A stretch of DNA of 64,000 nt from JAIQFV01 sp041494885. GTDB lineage: Bacteria > Acidobacteriota > Terriglobia > JAIQFV01. Under the pieces are notes generated by a model. That model searched no databases. It saw only the letters and a list, made by a program, of their open reading frames with translations, and was not told the origin of the DNA. Position 1 is the first letter of the stretch. Each line of letters opens with the position of its first letter. The DNA is taken from assembly GCA_041494885.1 (NCBI GenBank), contig JBGQBO010000021.1:28338-92337 (forward strand). The letters are read 5' to 3'. Of this stretch, positions 1-9,344 are shown in pieces. Both the position numbers and the translations under genes were made by a program.

Positions 1-1533
1 AAAATCAAGGAGAACATCCAGAAGTACCATGTGGGGGGATATCACGTTTTTGGCAATGAACTGGTCAGCGGGGCCTTGTTGATCAACCGGATTCAGGATT
101 TGGCTCAAGTCCCCCTGCTAATCACAGCGGATTTTGAGGGGGGGGTGGGATACCAGTTCCGGGATGCCACACGACTGCCGCGCGCCATGGCCATCGGGGC
201 CACTGGAGATCCCCACTTTGCGTACGAGGCGGGCAAGGTGGCGGCCGAGGAGGGACGGGCGTTGGGCGTGCTCGTCAATTTCTATCCGGTCGTGGATGTG
301 AACAACAACCCCCGGAATCCCATCATCAATATCCGCTCCTTCGGGGAGTCGGTCGACGCGGTGGAGAAGATGGCGGCAGCCTATATCCAGGGGACGCACG
401 AAGGCGGCATGATGGCGACCGCAAAACATTTTCCCGGTCATGGAGACACCAGCGAAGACACCCACCTGATGTTACCCACCTTGACGATCGACAAGGCGCG
501 CCTCGAAAAGGTGGAGCTTCCGCCCTTCGAAGCGGCCATCCGCGCAGGTGTCGATGCGGTGATGAGCGCGCATATCTATTTTCCGGCCCTCGAGCCGGAG
601 AAGGGGCTGCCCGCGACTCTCTCAAAAAACATCCTCACCGGGCTGCTGCGTAATGAGTTGAAGTTTTCGAACCTGGTCTTTACGGATGCCATGGATATGC
701 AGGGCGTGACCGCGTCCTTCTCCCGGGAAGAAGCCACCGTTCGCGCAGTCCAGGCGGGGGTTGATTTTGTCATCTTTTCGCCCGACGTCGGAGCCTCCTT
801 CAATGCCCTGAAGAAAGCGGTGGAAAGCGGGGGCATTGATGAAGCCCGGATCGATCAATCCGTCCGGAGAATCTTGCGCGCCAAGGCGGCGATGGGCCTC
901 CACAAGAACCGGTACACCGACATCAGCCGTTTGGACACGGCGGTTTCGACGAAGCCTCACCTCAAGGTGGCCCGCGACATCGCTGAGAATGCCACCACGC
1001 TGATTAAGGATGAAAAAAATGTATTGCCGCTCCAGTTGAAGCCCTCGGATCGAGTCCTCATCCTCAATGTGTACGACAGTGCCACGGGCTGGCGCGAGGG
1101 TAAACCCGGCGGCCTCTTCGTGCGGGAGTTCCAATCTCGACATCCGGGCGCTGTGGCCATTGAGCTTTCTGACCTCACGACGCTGCCGGAATTCGATCTG
1201 GTCCGGAAGGTGCTCCCGGATTTCAACATCGTCCTGGTGAATACCTTTGCCCGCGTGGCGGCATACCGCGGCTCGATTAACCTGACCGAGAATGAAATTT
1301 TCTTCTTGAAGCAACTGGCCAAGGTCAATAGACCCGTGGTCACCACGGTGTTTGGGAATCCCTACATCCCGATGTCGGTTCCGGAATTGCCGGCGTTTGT
1401 TCTGACCTTTGAAATCTATCCCGATGCGGAGGTGGCGGCAGTCGAAGCGTTGACCGGCGAGATCCCCTTCAGGGGAAAATTACCGATCAGCCTGCCGGGG
1501 ATGTTTGAGATGGGGTGGGGAATAAAGAAATAG
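1..1533 (+). CDS. Glycoside hydrolase family 3 protein, beta-N-acetylhexosaminidase (NagZ-like), 5'-truncated by window
   Basis: Retaining exo-glycosidase, probably releasing N-acetylglucosamine from muropeptides or other beta-linked amino sugars. The frame is open from base 1, so the true start lies outside the window; a GTG at 31 is internal to the usual family N-terminus. Numbering from that GTG, the NagZ signature KHFPGHGDTSEDTH lies at about 132-145 and carries the His general acid/base motif. The nucleophile Asp is in FTDAMDMQGV (about D219). After the TIM barrel (to about residue 290) there is a further domain of about 200 residues, longer than minimal NagZ and like two-domain GH3 enzymes of Gram-positives and Acidobacteria. 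A perfect G+C hairpin follows the stop. Family is secure; the substrate is inferred. Confidence 0.88.
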   Translation, partial: KIKENIQKYHVGGYHVFGNELVSGALLINRIQDLAQVPLLITADFEGGVGYQFRDATRLPRAMAIGATGDPHFAYEAGKVAAEEGRALGVLVNFYPVVDVNNNPRNPIINIRSFGESVDAVEKMAAAYIQGTHEGGMMATAKHFPGHGDTSEDTHLMLPTLTIDKARLEKVELPPFEAAIRAGVDAVMSAHIYFPALEPEKGLPATLSKNILTGLLRNELKFSNLVFTDAMDMQGVTASFSREEATVRAVQAGVDFVIFSPDVGASFNALKKAVESGGIDEARIDQSVRRILRAKAAMGLHKNRYTDISRLDTAVSTKPHLKVARDIAENATTLIKDEKNVLPLQLKPSDRVLILNVYDSATGWREGKPGGLFVREFQSRHPGAVAIELSDLTTLPEFDLVRKVLPDFNIVLVNTFARVAAYRGSINLTENEIFFLKQLAKVNRPVVTTVFGNPYIPMSVPELPAFVLTFEIYPDAEVAAVEALTGEIPFRGKLPISLPGMFEMGWGIKK

Positions 1534-1550
1534 GGAAGGAGCTTTGTTGC

Positions 1551-1588
1551 GTGGTGGGGGCGCCCGACGCGGCGGGCGCCCCCACCAC
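1551..1588. repeat. Strong G+C hairpin downstream of the GH3 gene (REP-like or terminator stem)
   Basis: Sixteen-base perfect inverted repeat (GTGGTGGGGGCGCCCG and its complement) with a 6-base loop, starting 18 bases after the GH3 stop. There is no T-tract on either side, so it is not a classical intrinsic terminator. A similar GGGCGCCCGCC stem lies at 11832-11857, suggesting a small dispersed palindromic family. Confidence 0.6.
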
Positions 1589-1700
1589 CTTCTCCTCTCA
1601 TGGTTCAGCCTTTCTGTGTTCCCGCACGTATCCATCGGCTGTGTCTTCACTTCTTCCGCCTTGGAAGCAATCATGCAGTTGAGTGTGTGAATGATTTCAC

Positions 1701-1729
1701 TTGACATTTACTTTTATTTTTTTTAGAAT
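1701..1729 (+). promoter_or_regulatory. Consensus sigma70-type promoter for the 1799-3620 gene pair
   Basis: TTGACA at 1701-1706 and TAGAAT at 1724-1729 are separated by an A+T-rich 17-base spacer. This is a near-perfect housekeeping promoter, about 70 bases upstream of the ATG at 1799. Confidence 0.75.
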
Positions 1730-1798
1730 TTGTTTGGTTTTAACGAACATCTAACCCAACCCCCGGAACCTACAAGTTATCCTGAGTGAAGGAGTTCT

Positions 1799-2587
1799 AT
1801 GAAAACAACTCATCTGCTCTTCACTTCATTTGCACTTTTGTCACTTCTAGTGAGCTCACCACCACTTCTGACACAGAATGCTGAGCCGTCATCTCCGATA
1901 GGTCTCCAAGTGCGACACCTGTCCTTTAATCCACAGAGTCGTGTTGTAACTTTTGATTTGTTCAACGCGACGGAAAAGCAAATAAATTCATGGAGCCTTT
2001 TGGTCACGACAAAGTACGTGGATGGAGCGGAGTCGAGCTCTGTTTTTGACGAGGACGTCTCTCAAGCGAGCGGCATTGAAGACGGGGTTATAAAAGCCGG
2101 GGCCCATCGAAATATTGTTCCCGGCAATTTTTACCATTCCGAATGCTTGGCGGATAAGAGAGTCGATAACACCGCTATTAGCGGTGTCGAGATAAGTGTC
2201 AAAGCGGTGATATTTACGGACGGTGACTACGACGGTGACGCAATTCAAATTAATCAGATCTTTGATGACCGCAAGGCAAGAAGCCAGGAATTGGGTGTGT
2301 TCCTCGATTCTCTCAGACAGGCGAAGAATTCACCCGACCGGACGCAAGCCCTGAGAGACTTGTTGAAATCGCATGAGTCTAAGGAACCCGTCTCTTCCAT
2401 GGCAAATGGCCGGGCGCGAAGGACTGCTGAAACAGAGCGGAGGGAGATCGGCAGTTGGTTGCGAGCATTCTTGGAGCAGATTGATTCGAAGGGCCAAAAC
2501 CCGGATTTGGTATTCTCTAAGTTGCTCGAGTTTGTGCAGGTTCTCTCCAACGAATCATCAAAGTATTCTCGTATGAGAGCGAGGTGA
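1799..2587 (+). CDS. Secreted protein of unknown function
   Basis: 262-aa protein not assigned to a family. Residues 1-25 form a signal peptide with a Leu/Ser-rich core. Residues 35-140 look like a beta-rich domain (SFNPQSRVVTFDLFNATEK...), resembling domains that describe how a quantity varies between states in acidobacterial secreted proteins. Residues 150-262 are predicted helical and charged, with many Arg/Lys/Glu. The start is supported by GAAGGAG six bases before the ATG. Base composition is more A+T-rich than the neighbours. It is followed after 7 bases by another secreted gene and is preceded by a strong promoter, so the pair is probably one transcript. Function is unknown. Confidence 0.75.
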   Translation: MKTTHLLFTSFALLSLLVSSPPLLTQNAEPSSPIGLQVRHLSFNPQSRVVTFDLFNATEKQINSWSLLVTTKYVDGAESSSVFDEDVSQASGIEDGVIKAGAHRNIVPGNFYHSECLADKRVDNTAISGVEISVKAVIFTDGDYDGDAIQINQIFDDRKARSQELGVFLDSLRQAKNSPDRTQALRDLLKSHESKEPVSSMANGRARRTAETERREIGSWLRAFLEQIDSKGQNPDLVFSKLLEFVQVLSNESSKYSRMRAR

Positions 2588-2594
2588 AAAAGAC

Positions 2595-3620
2595 ATGCAT
2601 AAGATGATCAGGTGGTTCACACTACTATTTCTCATGGCATTAACTACGGGTCCTCATGAACTCAGCGCGCAAGAATATTGCAGTGGCCTCACATTTTGGC
2701 TTCAAGGCGAGACCAAAGAGAATTGTGGTTTCCTTAGTTTGCCCACCGCGCCCATGAGCATCACGCAGGAGTGGAAGATTCAAGGCCTCTTGATTCCAAT
2801 AGGAGGTCAGCCGGTAACGGTTTATTCTGAAATTGAGGCATTACTCAGGGGAAAAGGCCAGTGTGGTTTGCAGGAATCCGGCGGAGCCGACTGCCCTCCT
2901 AGGTTTGAAGAGCCACAGACTAACGACGCGGGAATTTTCCATGGGTGGACCCTGAGGGTAACCCATAGGGGTTGTTTCATCCCCTTTCTTTCTTGCATCT
3001 GTTACAACAATGGGTCCGCATCAGTTTATAAACAAATCCCTAAGAAGACGTGTTCAGAGGAGCCTGAAGCAGAAGGTGGAGATATTGAATCCCCGATATT
3101 GATAAGTGTGAATGACAGGGTTTTCGACCTTACGGATCCGTCTCGCGGTGTGCAATTCGACGTTGATGCTGATGGCAGCGTTGAACGTGTGTCATGGACG
3201 GAAGGCGATTCAGATGAAGGGTTCCTTGTGCTTGATCGGAGTGGGAATGGCCTAATCGATAATGGAAGGGAGCTGTTTGGCACGGTCACGCCTCAGCCTG
3301 TCTGTGCCAACCCAAACGGATTTGCCGCTCTTGCTTTGTTTGATGATCCAAAGAACGGGGGGAACTCAGACGGGCTTATTAGCAAGGAAGATCTAATATT
3401 TCCTGCCCTTAGAATTTGGTTTGACACGAACCACGATGGCGTATCCCAACCTACCGAATTGCATTCGCTTACTGCGTTAAAGATTGTTGGGATTGATTTA
3501 GATTATAGTGAATCTAGACGAATCGACCGGTTTGGTAACCAATTCCGCTACCGAAGCAAGGTTTACTTTTCGGACGGTAAAGAGCGATTTGCCTATGATG
3601 TCTTCCTAAAGGTAATTTAA
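2595..3620 (+). CDS. Secreted EF-hand-like calcium-binding protein of unknown function
   Basis: 341-aa exported protein with an N-terminal signal peptide (about 1-25, ending ...HELSA). The first half is Cys-rich, with Cys at intervals between about residues 29 and 150, suggesting disulfides. The second half (about 180-341) has the Asp-rich repeats VDADGS, LDRSGNGLIDNGRELFG and FDTNHDGVSQPTE. The NG-x2-DNGRELFG type of motif is known from the C-terminal parts of RTX-like and hemolysin-type calcium-binding proteins. The Shine-Dalgarno GAGGTGAAAAAG overlaps the upstream gene's stop, which implies co-translation. Calcium binding is inferred from the loops. The biological role is unknown. Confidence 0.75.
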   Translation: MHKMIRWFTLLFLMALTTGPHELSAQEYCSGLTFWLQGETKENCGFLSLPTAPMSITQEWKIQGLLIPIGGQPVTVYSEIEALLRGKGQCGLQESGGADCPPRFEEPQTNDAGIFHGWTLRVTHRGCFIPFLSCICYNNGSASVYKQIPKKTCSEEPEAEGGDIESPILISVNDRVFDLTDPSRGVQFDVDADGSVERVSWTEGDSDEGFLVLDRSGNGLIDNGRELFGTVTPQPVCANPNGFAALALFDDPKNGGNSDGLISKEDLIFPALRIWFDTNHDGVSQPTELHSLTALKIVGIDLDYSESRRIDRFGNQFRYRSKVYFSDGKERFAYDVFLKVI

Positions 3621-3719
3621 TAACTTGGGGCGGAAAAGGGCGGGTGTGGTTTGTTATTCACACGACCTTTCAAAAACGAACCAGTCCTTATCCCCACCAT
3701 TCCCGCAACAGTGTGCCTG

Positions 3720-4916
3720 CTATACGTTAGCGGGTTCGAGCTTCTGAACAAGTCTTGGTTCCATCGAAGCCGACTCCTTGATCAGGCTCCGCGCGATCAC
3801 CAGGCGCTGGATTTGGTTCGTCCCCTCGTAAATCTGTGTAATCTTGGCGTCCCGCATGTATTTCTCGATGGGATAATCCTTGCAGTATCCATATCCCCCG
3901 AATAATTGTACCGCATCGGTGGTCACCCGCATGGCGGTGTCGGTGGCGAAGACCTTGGCCATGGCTGCGACTTTGGTCACGTTTTTGGCGCCCATGTCGA
4001 GCAGCCGTGCGGAGTAATAAACCAACTGGCGCGCAGCCTCCACCTGAGTGGCCATGTCGGCCAGCATGAACTGCAGGCCCTGAAAAGAAACGATCGGTTG
4101 CCCGAACTGCTCGCGTCCGCGGGCATACTCCAGGGCCAGATCGAGAGCGCCTTGTGCCAACCCCACGGCTTGAGCCGCGACGCCCGGCCGCGCATTGTCC
4201 AGGGTTTGCATCGCCAGGGCAAACCCGATCCCTTCCTTGGCTCCCAGCAGATTGGCGGCCGGGAGGGAACAATCACGGAAGTGCAGGTTGTGCACACTCA
4301 CACAGCGGATGCCCATCAGGTCTTCCTTTCGGCCGATCACAAAGCCGGGGGTTCCTTTCTCCGCCACGATAGCGCTAATACCGCGGGTGCCTCGCTCCGG
4401 ATCGGTGACGCAGAAAATGGTATAGATCTCCGCCGCCCCGCCGTTCGTGTTCCACTTTTTGTCTCCATTGAGGACATAACAATCCCCACGTTTTTCGGCG
4501 CGGGTCTTCAAGCTGGCGGCATCACTGCCGGCGGTGGGCTCCGACAGGCCGAAGCTGATCAAACGCTTTCCGGAAGCGATGTCCGGCAGCCAACGATTTT
4601 TCTGTTCTTCGGTGCCCCCAAAAATAATGGGAAAGGATCCCAGCGCATTGACGGCGTAAGCGACGCCCACGCCTCCACACGCCCGCGAAAGCTCTTCCAC
4701 AATCAGGCACAGGTTCAAAACGCCCCCCTGGCCACCGCCGTATTCTTTCGGGATCCACTCTCCCATGAGTCCGTATTCCTTGAGCTTTTCAACGATCTCC
4801 CAGGGATAACGCGCTTCCCGATCCAGTTCCGCTGCAATCGGGCGGACAAATTTTTCGGCGACCTCACGCGCCCGGTCGCGGTAATCGAGGTTTTCTGCGG
4901 TCAGCAGTTCATTCAT
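3720..4916 (-). CDS. Acyl-CoA dehydrogenase
   Basis: 398-aa FAD flavoenzyme that introduces the alpha,beta double bond into acyl-CoA and passes electrons to ETF; the acyl chain specificity is not deducible. The family landmarks are present: FGLSEPTAGSDAASLKTRA (substrate/FAD region), the FQGLQF-type middle segment, FGGYGYCKDYPIEKYMRDAK, and the catalytic glutamate in IYEGTNQIQ (E364, the canonical short-chain position). The start at 4916 is preferred over an upstream ATG at 4949 because GGAGGAGGCG lies immediately before it and the family N-terminus begins there. Length matches short-chain enzymes. It is convergent with the EF-hand gene; no ETF or other beta-oxidation gene lies nearby. Confidence 0.93.
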   Translation of the reverse strand: MNELLTAENLDYRDRAREVAEKFVRPIAAELDREARYPWEIVEKLKEYGLMGEWIPKEYGGGQGGVLNLCLIVEELSRACGGVGVAYAVNALGSFPIIFGGTEEQKNRWLPDIASGKRLISFGLSEPTAGSDAASLKTRAEKRGDCYVLNGDKKWNTNGGAAEIYTIFCVTDPERGTRGISAIVAEKGTPGFVIGRKEDLMGIRCVSVHNLHFRDCSLPAANLLGAKEGIGFALAMQTLDNARPGVAAQAVGLAQGALDLALEYARGREQFGQPIVSFQGLQFMLADMATQVEAARQLVYYSARLLDMGAKNVTKVAAMAKVFATDTAMRVTTDAVQLFGGYGYCKDYPIEKYMRDAKITQIYEGTNQIQRLVIARSLIKESASMEPRLVQKLEPANV

Positions 4917-5412
4917 AAGACGCCTCCTCCACTCAATCGAGAGATGCAAAAACGTCCAAGCTCAAAGCTTTCCTGGCATATCAAAGTGGTCAAGCTCTTG
5001 GCGAGATGCCCCGTTCCCCAGGGGCAAAGGCGCCCTATAATAAGGCTTAGCTGAGAACCTTTTCAATGGGAATCTCTTCAGCCGGCATCATGAAATCCTC
5101 TCCCAACGATCGAACGGCGCCATCACCCGGCCTCGGGGGGATTCTGGCCAGCTCCGATGATGTCTCCCTCCCGCATGCACCCCCGCCTCGGACTTGCACG
5201 TCGCCCTTCTCCCCACGAAAATCACACTCACCCGAAAGAGGCGAATCCAGTATAATCGAGTGCTGCCAAGAGACCAGATTGATTACCTCGCTGAGGCCGC
5301 TACTTGAAGCATGAACCGGAGACAGCCCCATGAGGGGAACCTCGTGAGGGGAGCTGTATCTTCGTACTGTCGTACTGGGCCGCGATCCACCATGGAATCC
5401 AAGGAGAAAAGA
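4917..5412. other. Divergent intergenic region upstream of acyl-CoA dehydrogenase and citrate synthase
   Basis: About 496 bases with no convincing gene. A TATAAT hexamer at 5251-5256 could be the -10 element of citrate synthase, but no good -35 lies 16-18 bases upstream. Short open frames here lack family resemblance and Shine-Dalgarno sites. Confidence 0.5.
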
Positions 5413-6702
5413 ATGGGACCCGATACTTTGACGATTATCGATAATCGTACCGGCAAGAAGTACGAAGTCCCGATCGAAAATGGAGCGATCCGCGCGATGG
5501 ATCTCCGTCAGATCAAGGTCTCTGATCATGATTTTGGATTGCTGGCATATGATCCGGCGTTCATGAACACGGCCTCCTGCAAGAGCAAGGTCACCTTCAT
5601 TGATGGGGACAGGGGGATTCTGTGCTATCGCGGCTATCCGATCGAGCAGCTGGCCGAGAAGTCCACCTACCTGGAAACTGCGTACCTGGTTTTGTACGGG
5701 GAGCTGCCTACGCCGGTCGAGTTGGAGAAGTGGACCTTCCACATCACCCACCACACCCTCCTTCACGAGAACATCAAAAAGTTTATCGATGGGTTTCACC
5801 ATGATGCTCATCCCATGGGGGTGCTGGTCTCCACGGTGGCTGCGCTCTCCACCCTTTATCCGGACGCCAAAAACATTTTCAGCGAGGAGTCGCGCCGCAA
5901 CCAGACGTGGCGGTTGATCGGGAAAATGATCACGCTGGCCGCCTTTGCATACCGGCATTCCATAGGCATGCCCTATACCTATCCGGACAACGATCTGAGC
6001 TACACCGGAAACTTTCTTAACATGATGTTCAAGATGACCGAGGTCAGGTACCAGCCCCATCCGGTCCTGGAAAAGGCCATTGACGTTCTCTTCATTCTTC
6101 ACGCGGACCACGAACAGAACTGCAGCACCAGCGCGATGCGAGGGGTGGGGAGCTCCCAGGTGGATCCTTTTTCAGCCATTGCCGCCGCGACGGCGGCCCT
6201 CTATGGACCCCTGCATGGGGGGGCCAATGAAGCCGTGTTGCGTATGCTGAGCGAGATCGGATCGATCGACCGCGTTCCGGAGTTCATTAAGCAGGTGAAG
6301 GCGGGCGAAGGGAGGCTGATGGGGTTCGGTCATCGCGTGTATAAGAACTATGACCCGCGGGCAAAGGTCATCAAGCACATGGCCGACCAGGTGTTTGATG
6401 TGACCGGAAAGAACCCGCTCCTCAAGATTGCCCTTGAACTGGAGCGCATTGCCCTGGAGGACGATTACTTTATCAAACGGAAGCTTTATCCTAACGTCGA
6501 TTTCTATTCCGGGTTGATTTACCAGGCGATGGGGTTTCCCCTCGACATGTTTCCGGTGCTGTTTGCCATCCCGCGGACCTCGGGGTGGATTGCCCAGTGG
6601 GAGGAGATGCTTCTCGACCCGGAACAGAAGATCGCCCGGCCACGCCAGCTTTACCTCGGATCCGGGCAACGCGATTACGTGCCCATCGAGGAAAGAAGGT
6701 AA
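5413..6702 (+). CDS. gltA: Type II citrate synthase
   Basis: 429-aa enzyme that condenses acetyl-CoA and oxaloacetate to citrate, the entry step of the TCA cycle. Catalytic residues align with the E. coli enzyme: H268 in LHGGANEA, H307 in GFGHRVYKNYDPR and D363 in NVDFYSG. The N-terminal beta domain (residues 1-50) typical of the hexameric, often NADH-sensitive Gram-negative type is present. The ATG at 5413 is chosen because AAGGAG lies six bases upstream and the length matches the family; in-frame ATGs further upstream would add non-homologous residues. The downstream neighbour is convergent. Confidence 0.96.
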   Translation: MGPDTLTIIDNRTGKKYEVPIENGAIRAMDLRQIKVSDHDFGLLAYDPAFMNTASCKSKVTFIDGDRGILCYRGYPIEQLAEKSTYLETAYLVLYGELPTPVELEKWTFHITHHTLLHENIKKFIDGFHHDAHPMGVLVSTVAALSTLYPDAKNIFSEESRRNQTWRLIGKMITLAAFAYRHSIGMPYTYPDNDLSYTGNFLNMMFKMTEVRYQPHPVLEKAIDVLFILHADHEQNCSTSAMRGVGSSQVDPFSAIAAATAALYGPLHGGANEAVLRMLSEIGSIDRVPEFIKQVKAGEGRLMGFGHRVYKNYDPRAKVIKHMADQVFDVTGKNPLLKIALELERIALEDDYFIKRKLYPNVDFYSGLIYQAMGFPLDMFPVLFAIPRTSGWIAQWEEMLLDPEQKIARPRQLYLGSGQRDYVPIEERR

Positions 6703-6763
6703 GGGGCCAATCCTGATGTCACCGAGGTGAAACCTGTGCTTCTTGGCTGGCTCCGGTGACGCC

Positions 6764-7504
6764 CTATTCCGGAATCACCACCTTCGAGACGTTTGTTTTC
6801 TTGTCTCGAACCAGCTTCACGATCCCCTTGCGCTGGGCCGCCTCCAGAAACTTCCCAAACGATTTGTAGCCCAGTCCCCCTTCATCGAACGCCGGATTCT
6901 TGCGTAGCATGAACTGCTTGAGATGGGAGAAGTGCGGCTCGCTGATCCCCTCTCGGCCGAGGGCCTGGAGGGCGTCCCGGAGCAGCTCGAAATCCGGTTC
7001 GATCGGGGGGGCCGTTCCGCTCCGGGGGGCGGGTTTCTTGGAAGAATGGGCTCGGACCAGGGCGTCGTAAAAAATGAACTCGTCGCATTGATCAATCAAG
7101 AGCCGGTTTGTGGTTTTCTGATGACCGAAGCCGATCACCACCTTGTTGTATTCCCGCAGCTTGGACACCAGGGGTGTGAAATCGCTGTCTCCGGACACGA
7201 TGGCGAAAATATCCACGTACTCGCGCGCAAAGGCGGTCTCCAGCGCGTCGATCACAATCTTGATGTCGGCGGCGTTTTTCTGCTGTATCCCACGAGTGGG
7301 CATTTCGATCATCTCGACGCCGTTCTCTTGAAGATCCCGCTGATATTTCTGGAACCGCGTCCAGTCTGAATAAGCCCGTTTCAGGAGGATCTTGCCCTTT
7401 TCCTTAAGCCGATCCAGGATCAGGGAAAGGCGAAACGTCTCGTCCTCACGCATGCTGAGCGCCATGTTGTCGAAGTCGATGAATACGGCAATGCGGCTAT
7501 CCAT
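6764..7504 (-). CDS. NYN-domain putative ribonuclease with C-terminal OST-HTH/LOTUS domain
   Basis: 246-aa protein. Residues 1-145 are an NYN (PIN-like) domain of the LabA/DUF88 family, with the acidic active-site residues D10 and D12 (FIDFDNM), D80 (AADIKIVIDA) and D106/D108 (VSGDSDFTPL), consistent with a metal-dependent RNase. A Pro/Ser linker (about 150-168) leads to a winged-helix OST-HTH/LOTUS domain (about 170-245), which binds RNA in known members. The combination is known in bacteria, but its targets are poorly defined. CAAGGAC precedes the ATG. It is a single gene convergent with citrate synthase. Domain calls are secure; activity is inferred. Confidence 0.88.
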   Translation of the reverse strand: MDSRIAVFIDFDNMALSMREDETFRLSLILDRLKEKGKILLKRAYSDWTRFQKYQRDLQENGVEMIEMPTRGIQQKNAADIKIVIDALETAFAREYVDIFAIVSGDSDFTPLVSKLREYNKVVIGFGHQKTTNRLLIDQCDEFIFYDALVRAHSSKKPAPRSGTAPPIEPDFELLRDALQALGREGISEPHFSHLKQFMLRKNPAFDEGGLGYKSFGKFLEAAQRKGIVKLVRDKKTNVSKVVIPE

Positions 7505-7667
7505 AAGTGTCCTTGTTCAAAGAGAATTGGTTCTTGTTTTCACAATCTTAATCTGGTAGAGTCGGATTCGCAAGCAGGGAAGTTCGAATCCCCCCCAACA
7601 TCGACCCCCCTCAACCTGTTCAACGCGGCGACACCGTGGTATCTCTCTGTCGCCCAAGGAGTGCATC

Positions 7668-8063
7668 ATGAGAAAAATAGGTTCTCTTTTCGTTGTTATT
7701 CTCCTCATCACCCTTCTGTCCGCTTCCACCATTCCGGCCTACTGGGGGAATAGTCAAGTGCAAGAGGACGCCACGAAAACAACAGCCAAACGGGCTAAGG
7801 CCTCATCTGGCCCCGCTCTGGATGACGCTGGCATCATTGTTACAATCAAAGGGAAATTTGCCAAATCCAATTTGACGAAAGATGCGGCGATTGAGGTGGA
7901 TGCGAAGGACGGCGTGGTCACGTTAAGAGGGAAAGTGCAGCACGGCTATCAGAAGGGAAGCGCGACCAGGATGGCCAAAACGGTCTCGGGCGTCAAAAGC
8001 GTAAACAACCTGATCGAGGTCGAAGGCGCCTCCCGGTCGGGATCCTCATCCAAGGCCAAGTAG
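7668..8063 (+). CDS. Secreted single-BON-domain protein
   Basis: 131-aa exported protein with a signal peptide (about 1-25) and one BON domain (about 50-120), recognisable by IEVDAKDGVVTLRGKV and the closing VSGVKSVNNLIEV. BON domains associate with phospholipid surfaces and occur in OsmY-like periplasmic stress proteins. The C-terminus is a Ser/Lys tail. CAAGGAG lies 7 bases before the ATG. Other BON proteins in this window are at 26167 and 56200. Likely role is envelope maintenance (inference). Confidence 0.87.
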   Translation: MRKIGSLFVVILLITLLSASTIPAYWGNSQVQEDATKTTAKRAKASSGPALDDAGIIVTIKGKFAKSNLTKDAAIEVDAKDGVVTLRGKVQHGYQKGSATRMAKTVSGVKSVNNLIEVEGASRSGSSSKAK

Positions 8064-8336
8064 AAAAGGAAGTCTGTGGGGCTGAAACCTGGAAGGCGCG
8101 GGGGAGAGAAGGCATGATCTGGGAACTAATGGAAACTACTGGCATGAAAGGTCTTTGCCTTTGCTCTCCTCCGTCCTCATGTTGGACAAGGCCCGACGAC
8201 GCACCTCTGTCTTCTAATCCAGGGGTTTGGTCGCGGCGGATGGGTCCCATGATCGAAGTCTGGCTTGTAACATCCGACAGCTAACCTCCGATGCTGAGTC
8301 TCAGCAAATCCGCCACCGCGTCCGTCTTCCCAAAAT

Positions 8337-9344
8337 TCAAGCTGAATCGATCTGCCTCAGCACCGCTTCCGTAAACTCCTGAGTGGTGGCCGTTCCTCCC
8401 AGGTCACGGGTAATCTGTTTGCCTTCGGAGTACACTCGCTCGATGGCGGACCGGAGGCGACGGCCGGCTTCCAGCTCGTTGAGATGTTCCAGCATGAGGG
8501 CTGACGACAACATCACCGCCGTGGGATTGGCCACCCCTCTGCCGGCGATATCTGGGGCAGAACCATGGACCGCTTCGAAAATCGCCCGATCGCTGCCGAT
8601 GTTGGCTCCGGGGACCAGGCCGAGTCCCCCAATCAATCCGGCTCCCAGGTCCGAGATAATATCGCCATACAGATTTTCGAGGAGCAGCACATCGAACTGT
8701 TGAGGATTGATCACGAGTTGCATGCAGGCGTTATCGACGATGAGCTCGCGGTATTTGATCTCCGGGTACTGGCTGGCCACGATGCGGACGCAATTGAGAA
8801 AAAGGCCATCGCTCATTTTCATGATGTTGGCCTTGTGCATGGCGCACACTTCGCGGCGGCCATGCTTTCGCGCGTAGTCGAAGCCAAACCGCGCAATGCG
8901 GGTCGAGGCGCGCTCGGTGATGATTTTCAAGCTCTCCACCACGCCCGGAACCACTTCGTGTTCCAGGCCGGCATAGAGGTCTTCCGTGTTCTCCCGGACG
9001 ACGATCAAATCAATGTCGCCGAACCGGCAGGGGACGTTGGGCATGTTCTTGATGGGTCTGAAATTCGCGTAGAGGTCAAACATCTTGCGAAGGCGGACGT
9101 TCAGACTCGGAAATCCCTCCGCCACCTGCGTGGTGATGGGGCCTTTGAGAGCGACTCGATTCCGCTTGATGGATTCGATCAGGGCATCGGGCAGCAGGGT
9201 CCCGTATTGTTTGAGCGCTTCCCCTCCCGCGTTGATTTCTTCCCAATTGATGGTCACTCCTGTTGCCTCGATAACACAGCGAGTGGCGCTGACCACCTCG
9301 GGTCCGATTCCATCGCCCGGAATCAAAGTGACGTTGTGAATCAT
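8337..9344 (-). CDS. NAD-dependent isocitrate/isopropylmalate dehydrogenase family protein, probably isocitrate dehydrogenase
   Basis: 335-aa beta-decarboxylating dehydrogenase, probably converting isocitrate to 2-oxoglutarate. Landmarks are LIPGDGIGPEV, the substrate Arg region VRLRKMFDLYANFRP, the ENTEDLYAGLEH loop typical of NAD-isocitrate dehydrogenases rather than LeuB, the KANIMK Lys, the DNACMQLV Asp and EAVHGSAPDIAGRGVANP. The ATG at 9344 overlaps the tryptophanase stop as ATGA, which fixes the start and implies translational coupling. A longer upstream reading would run into tnaA and is rejected. A related activity such as homoisocitrate or tartrate dehydrogenase cannot be excluded. 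Confidence 0.9.
   Translation of the reverse strand: MIHNVTLIPGDGIGPEVVSATRCVIEATGVTINWEEINAGGEALKQYGTLLPDALIESIKRNRVALKGPITTQVAEGFPSLNVRLRKMFDLYANFRPIKNMPNVPCRFGDIDLIVVRENTEDLYAGLEHEVVPGVVESLKIITERASTRIARFGFDYARKHGRREVCAMHKANIMKMSDGLFLNCVRIVASQYPEIKYRELIVDNACMQLVINPQQFDVLLLENLYGDIISDLGAGLIGGLGLVPGANIGSDRAIFEAVHGSAPDIAGRGVANPTAVMLSSALMLEHLNELEAGRRLRSAIERVYSEGKQITRDLGGTATTQEFTEAVLRQIDSA

Noticed and set aside
3906..5054. Long antisense frame opposite acyl-CoA dehydrogenase
   Set aside because: It is an overlap on the opposite strand of a well-supported gene with good codon bias; no Shine-Dalgarno or family match.
5047..6111. Long antisense frame opposite citrate synthase
   Set aside because: Citrate synthase has all catalytic residues; this frame overlaps it fully and has no family resemblance.
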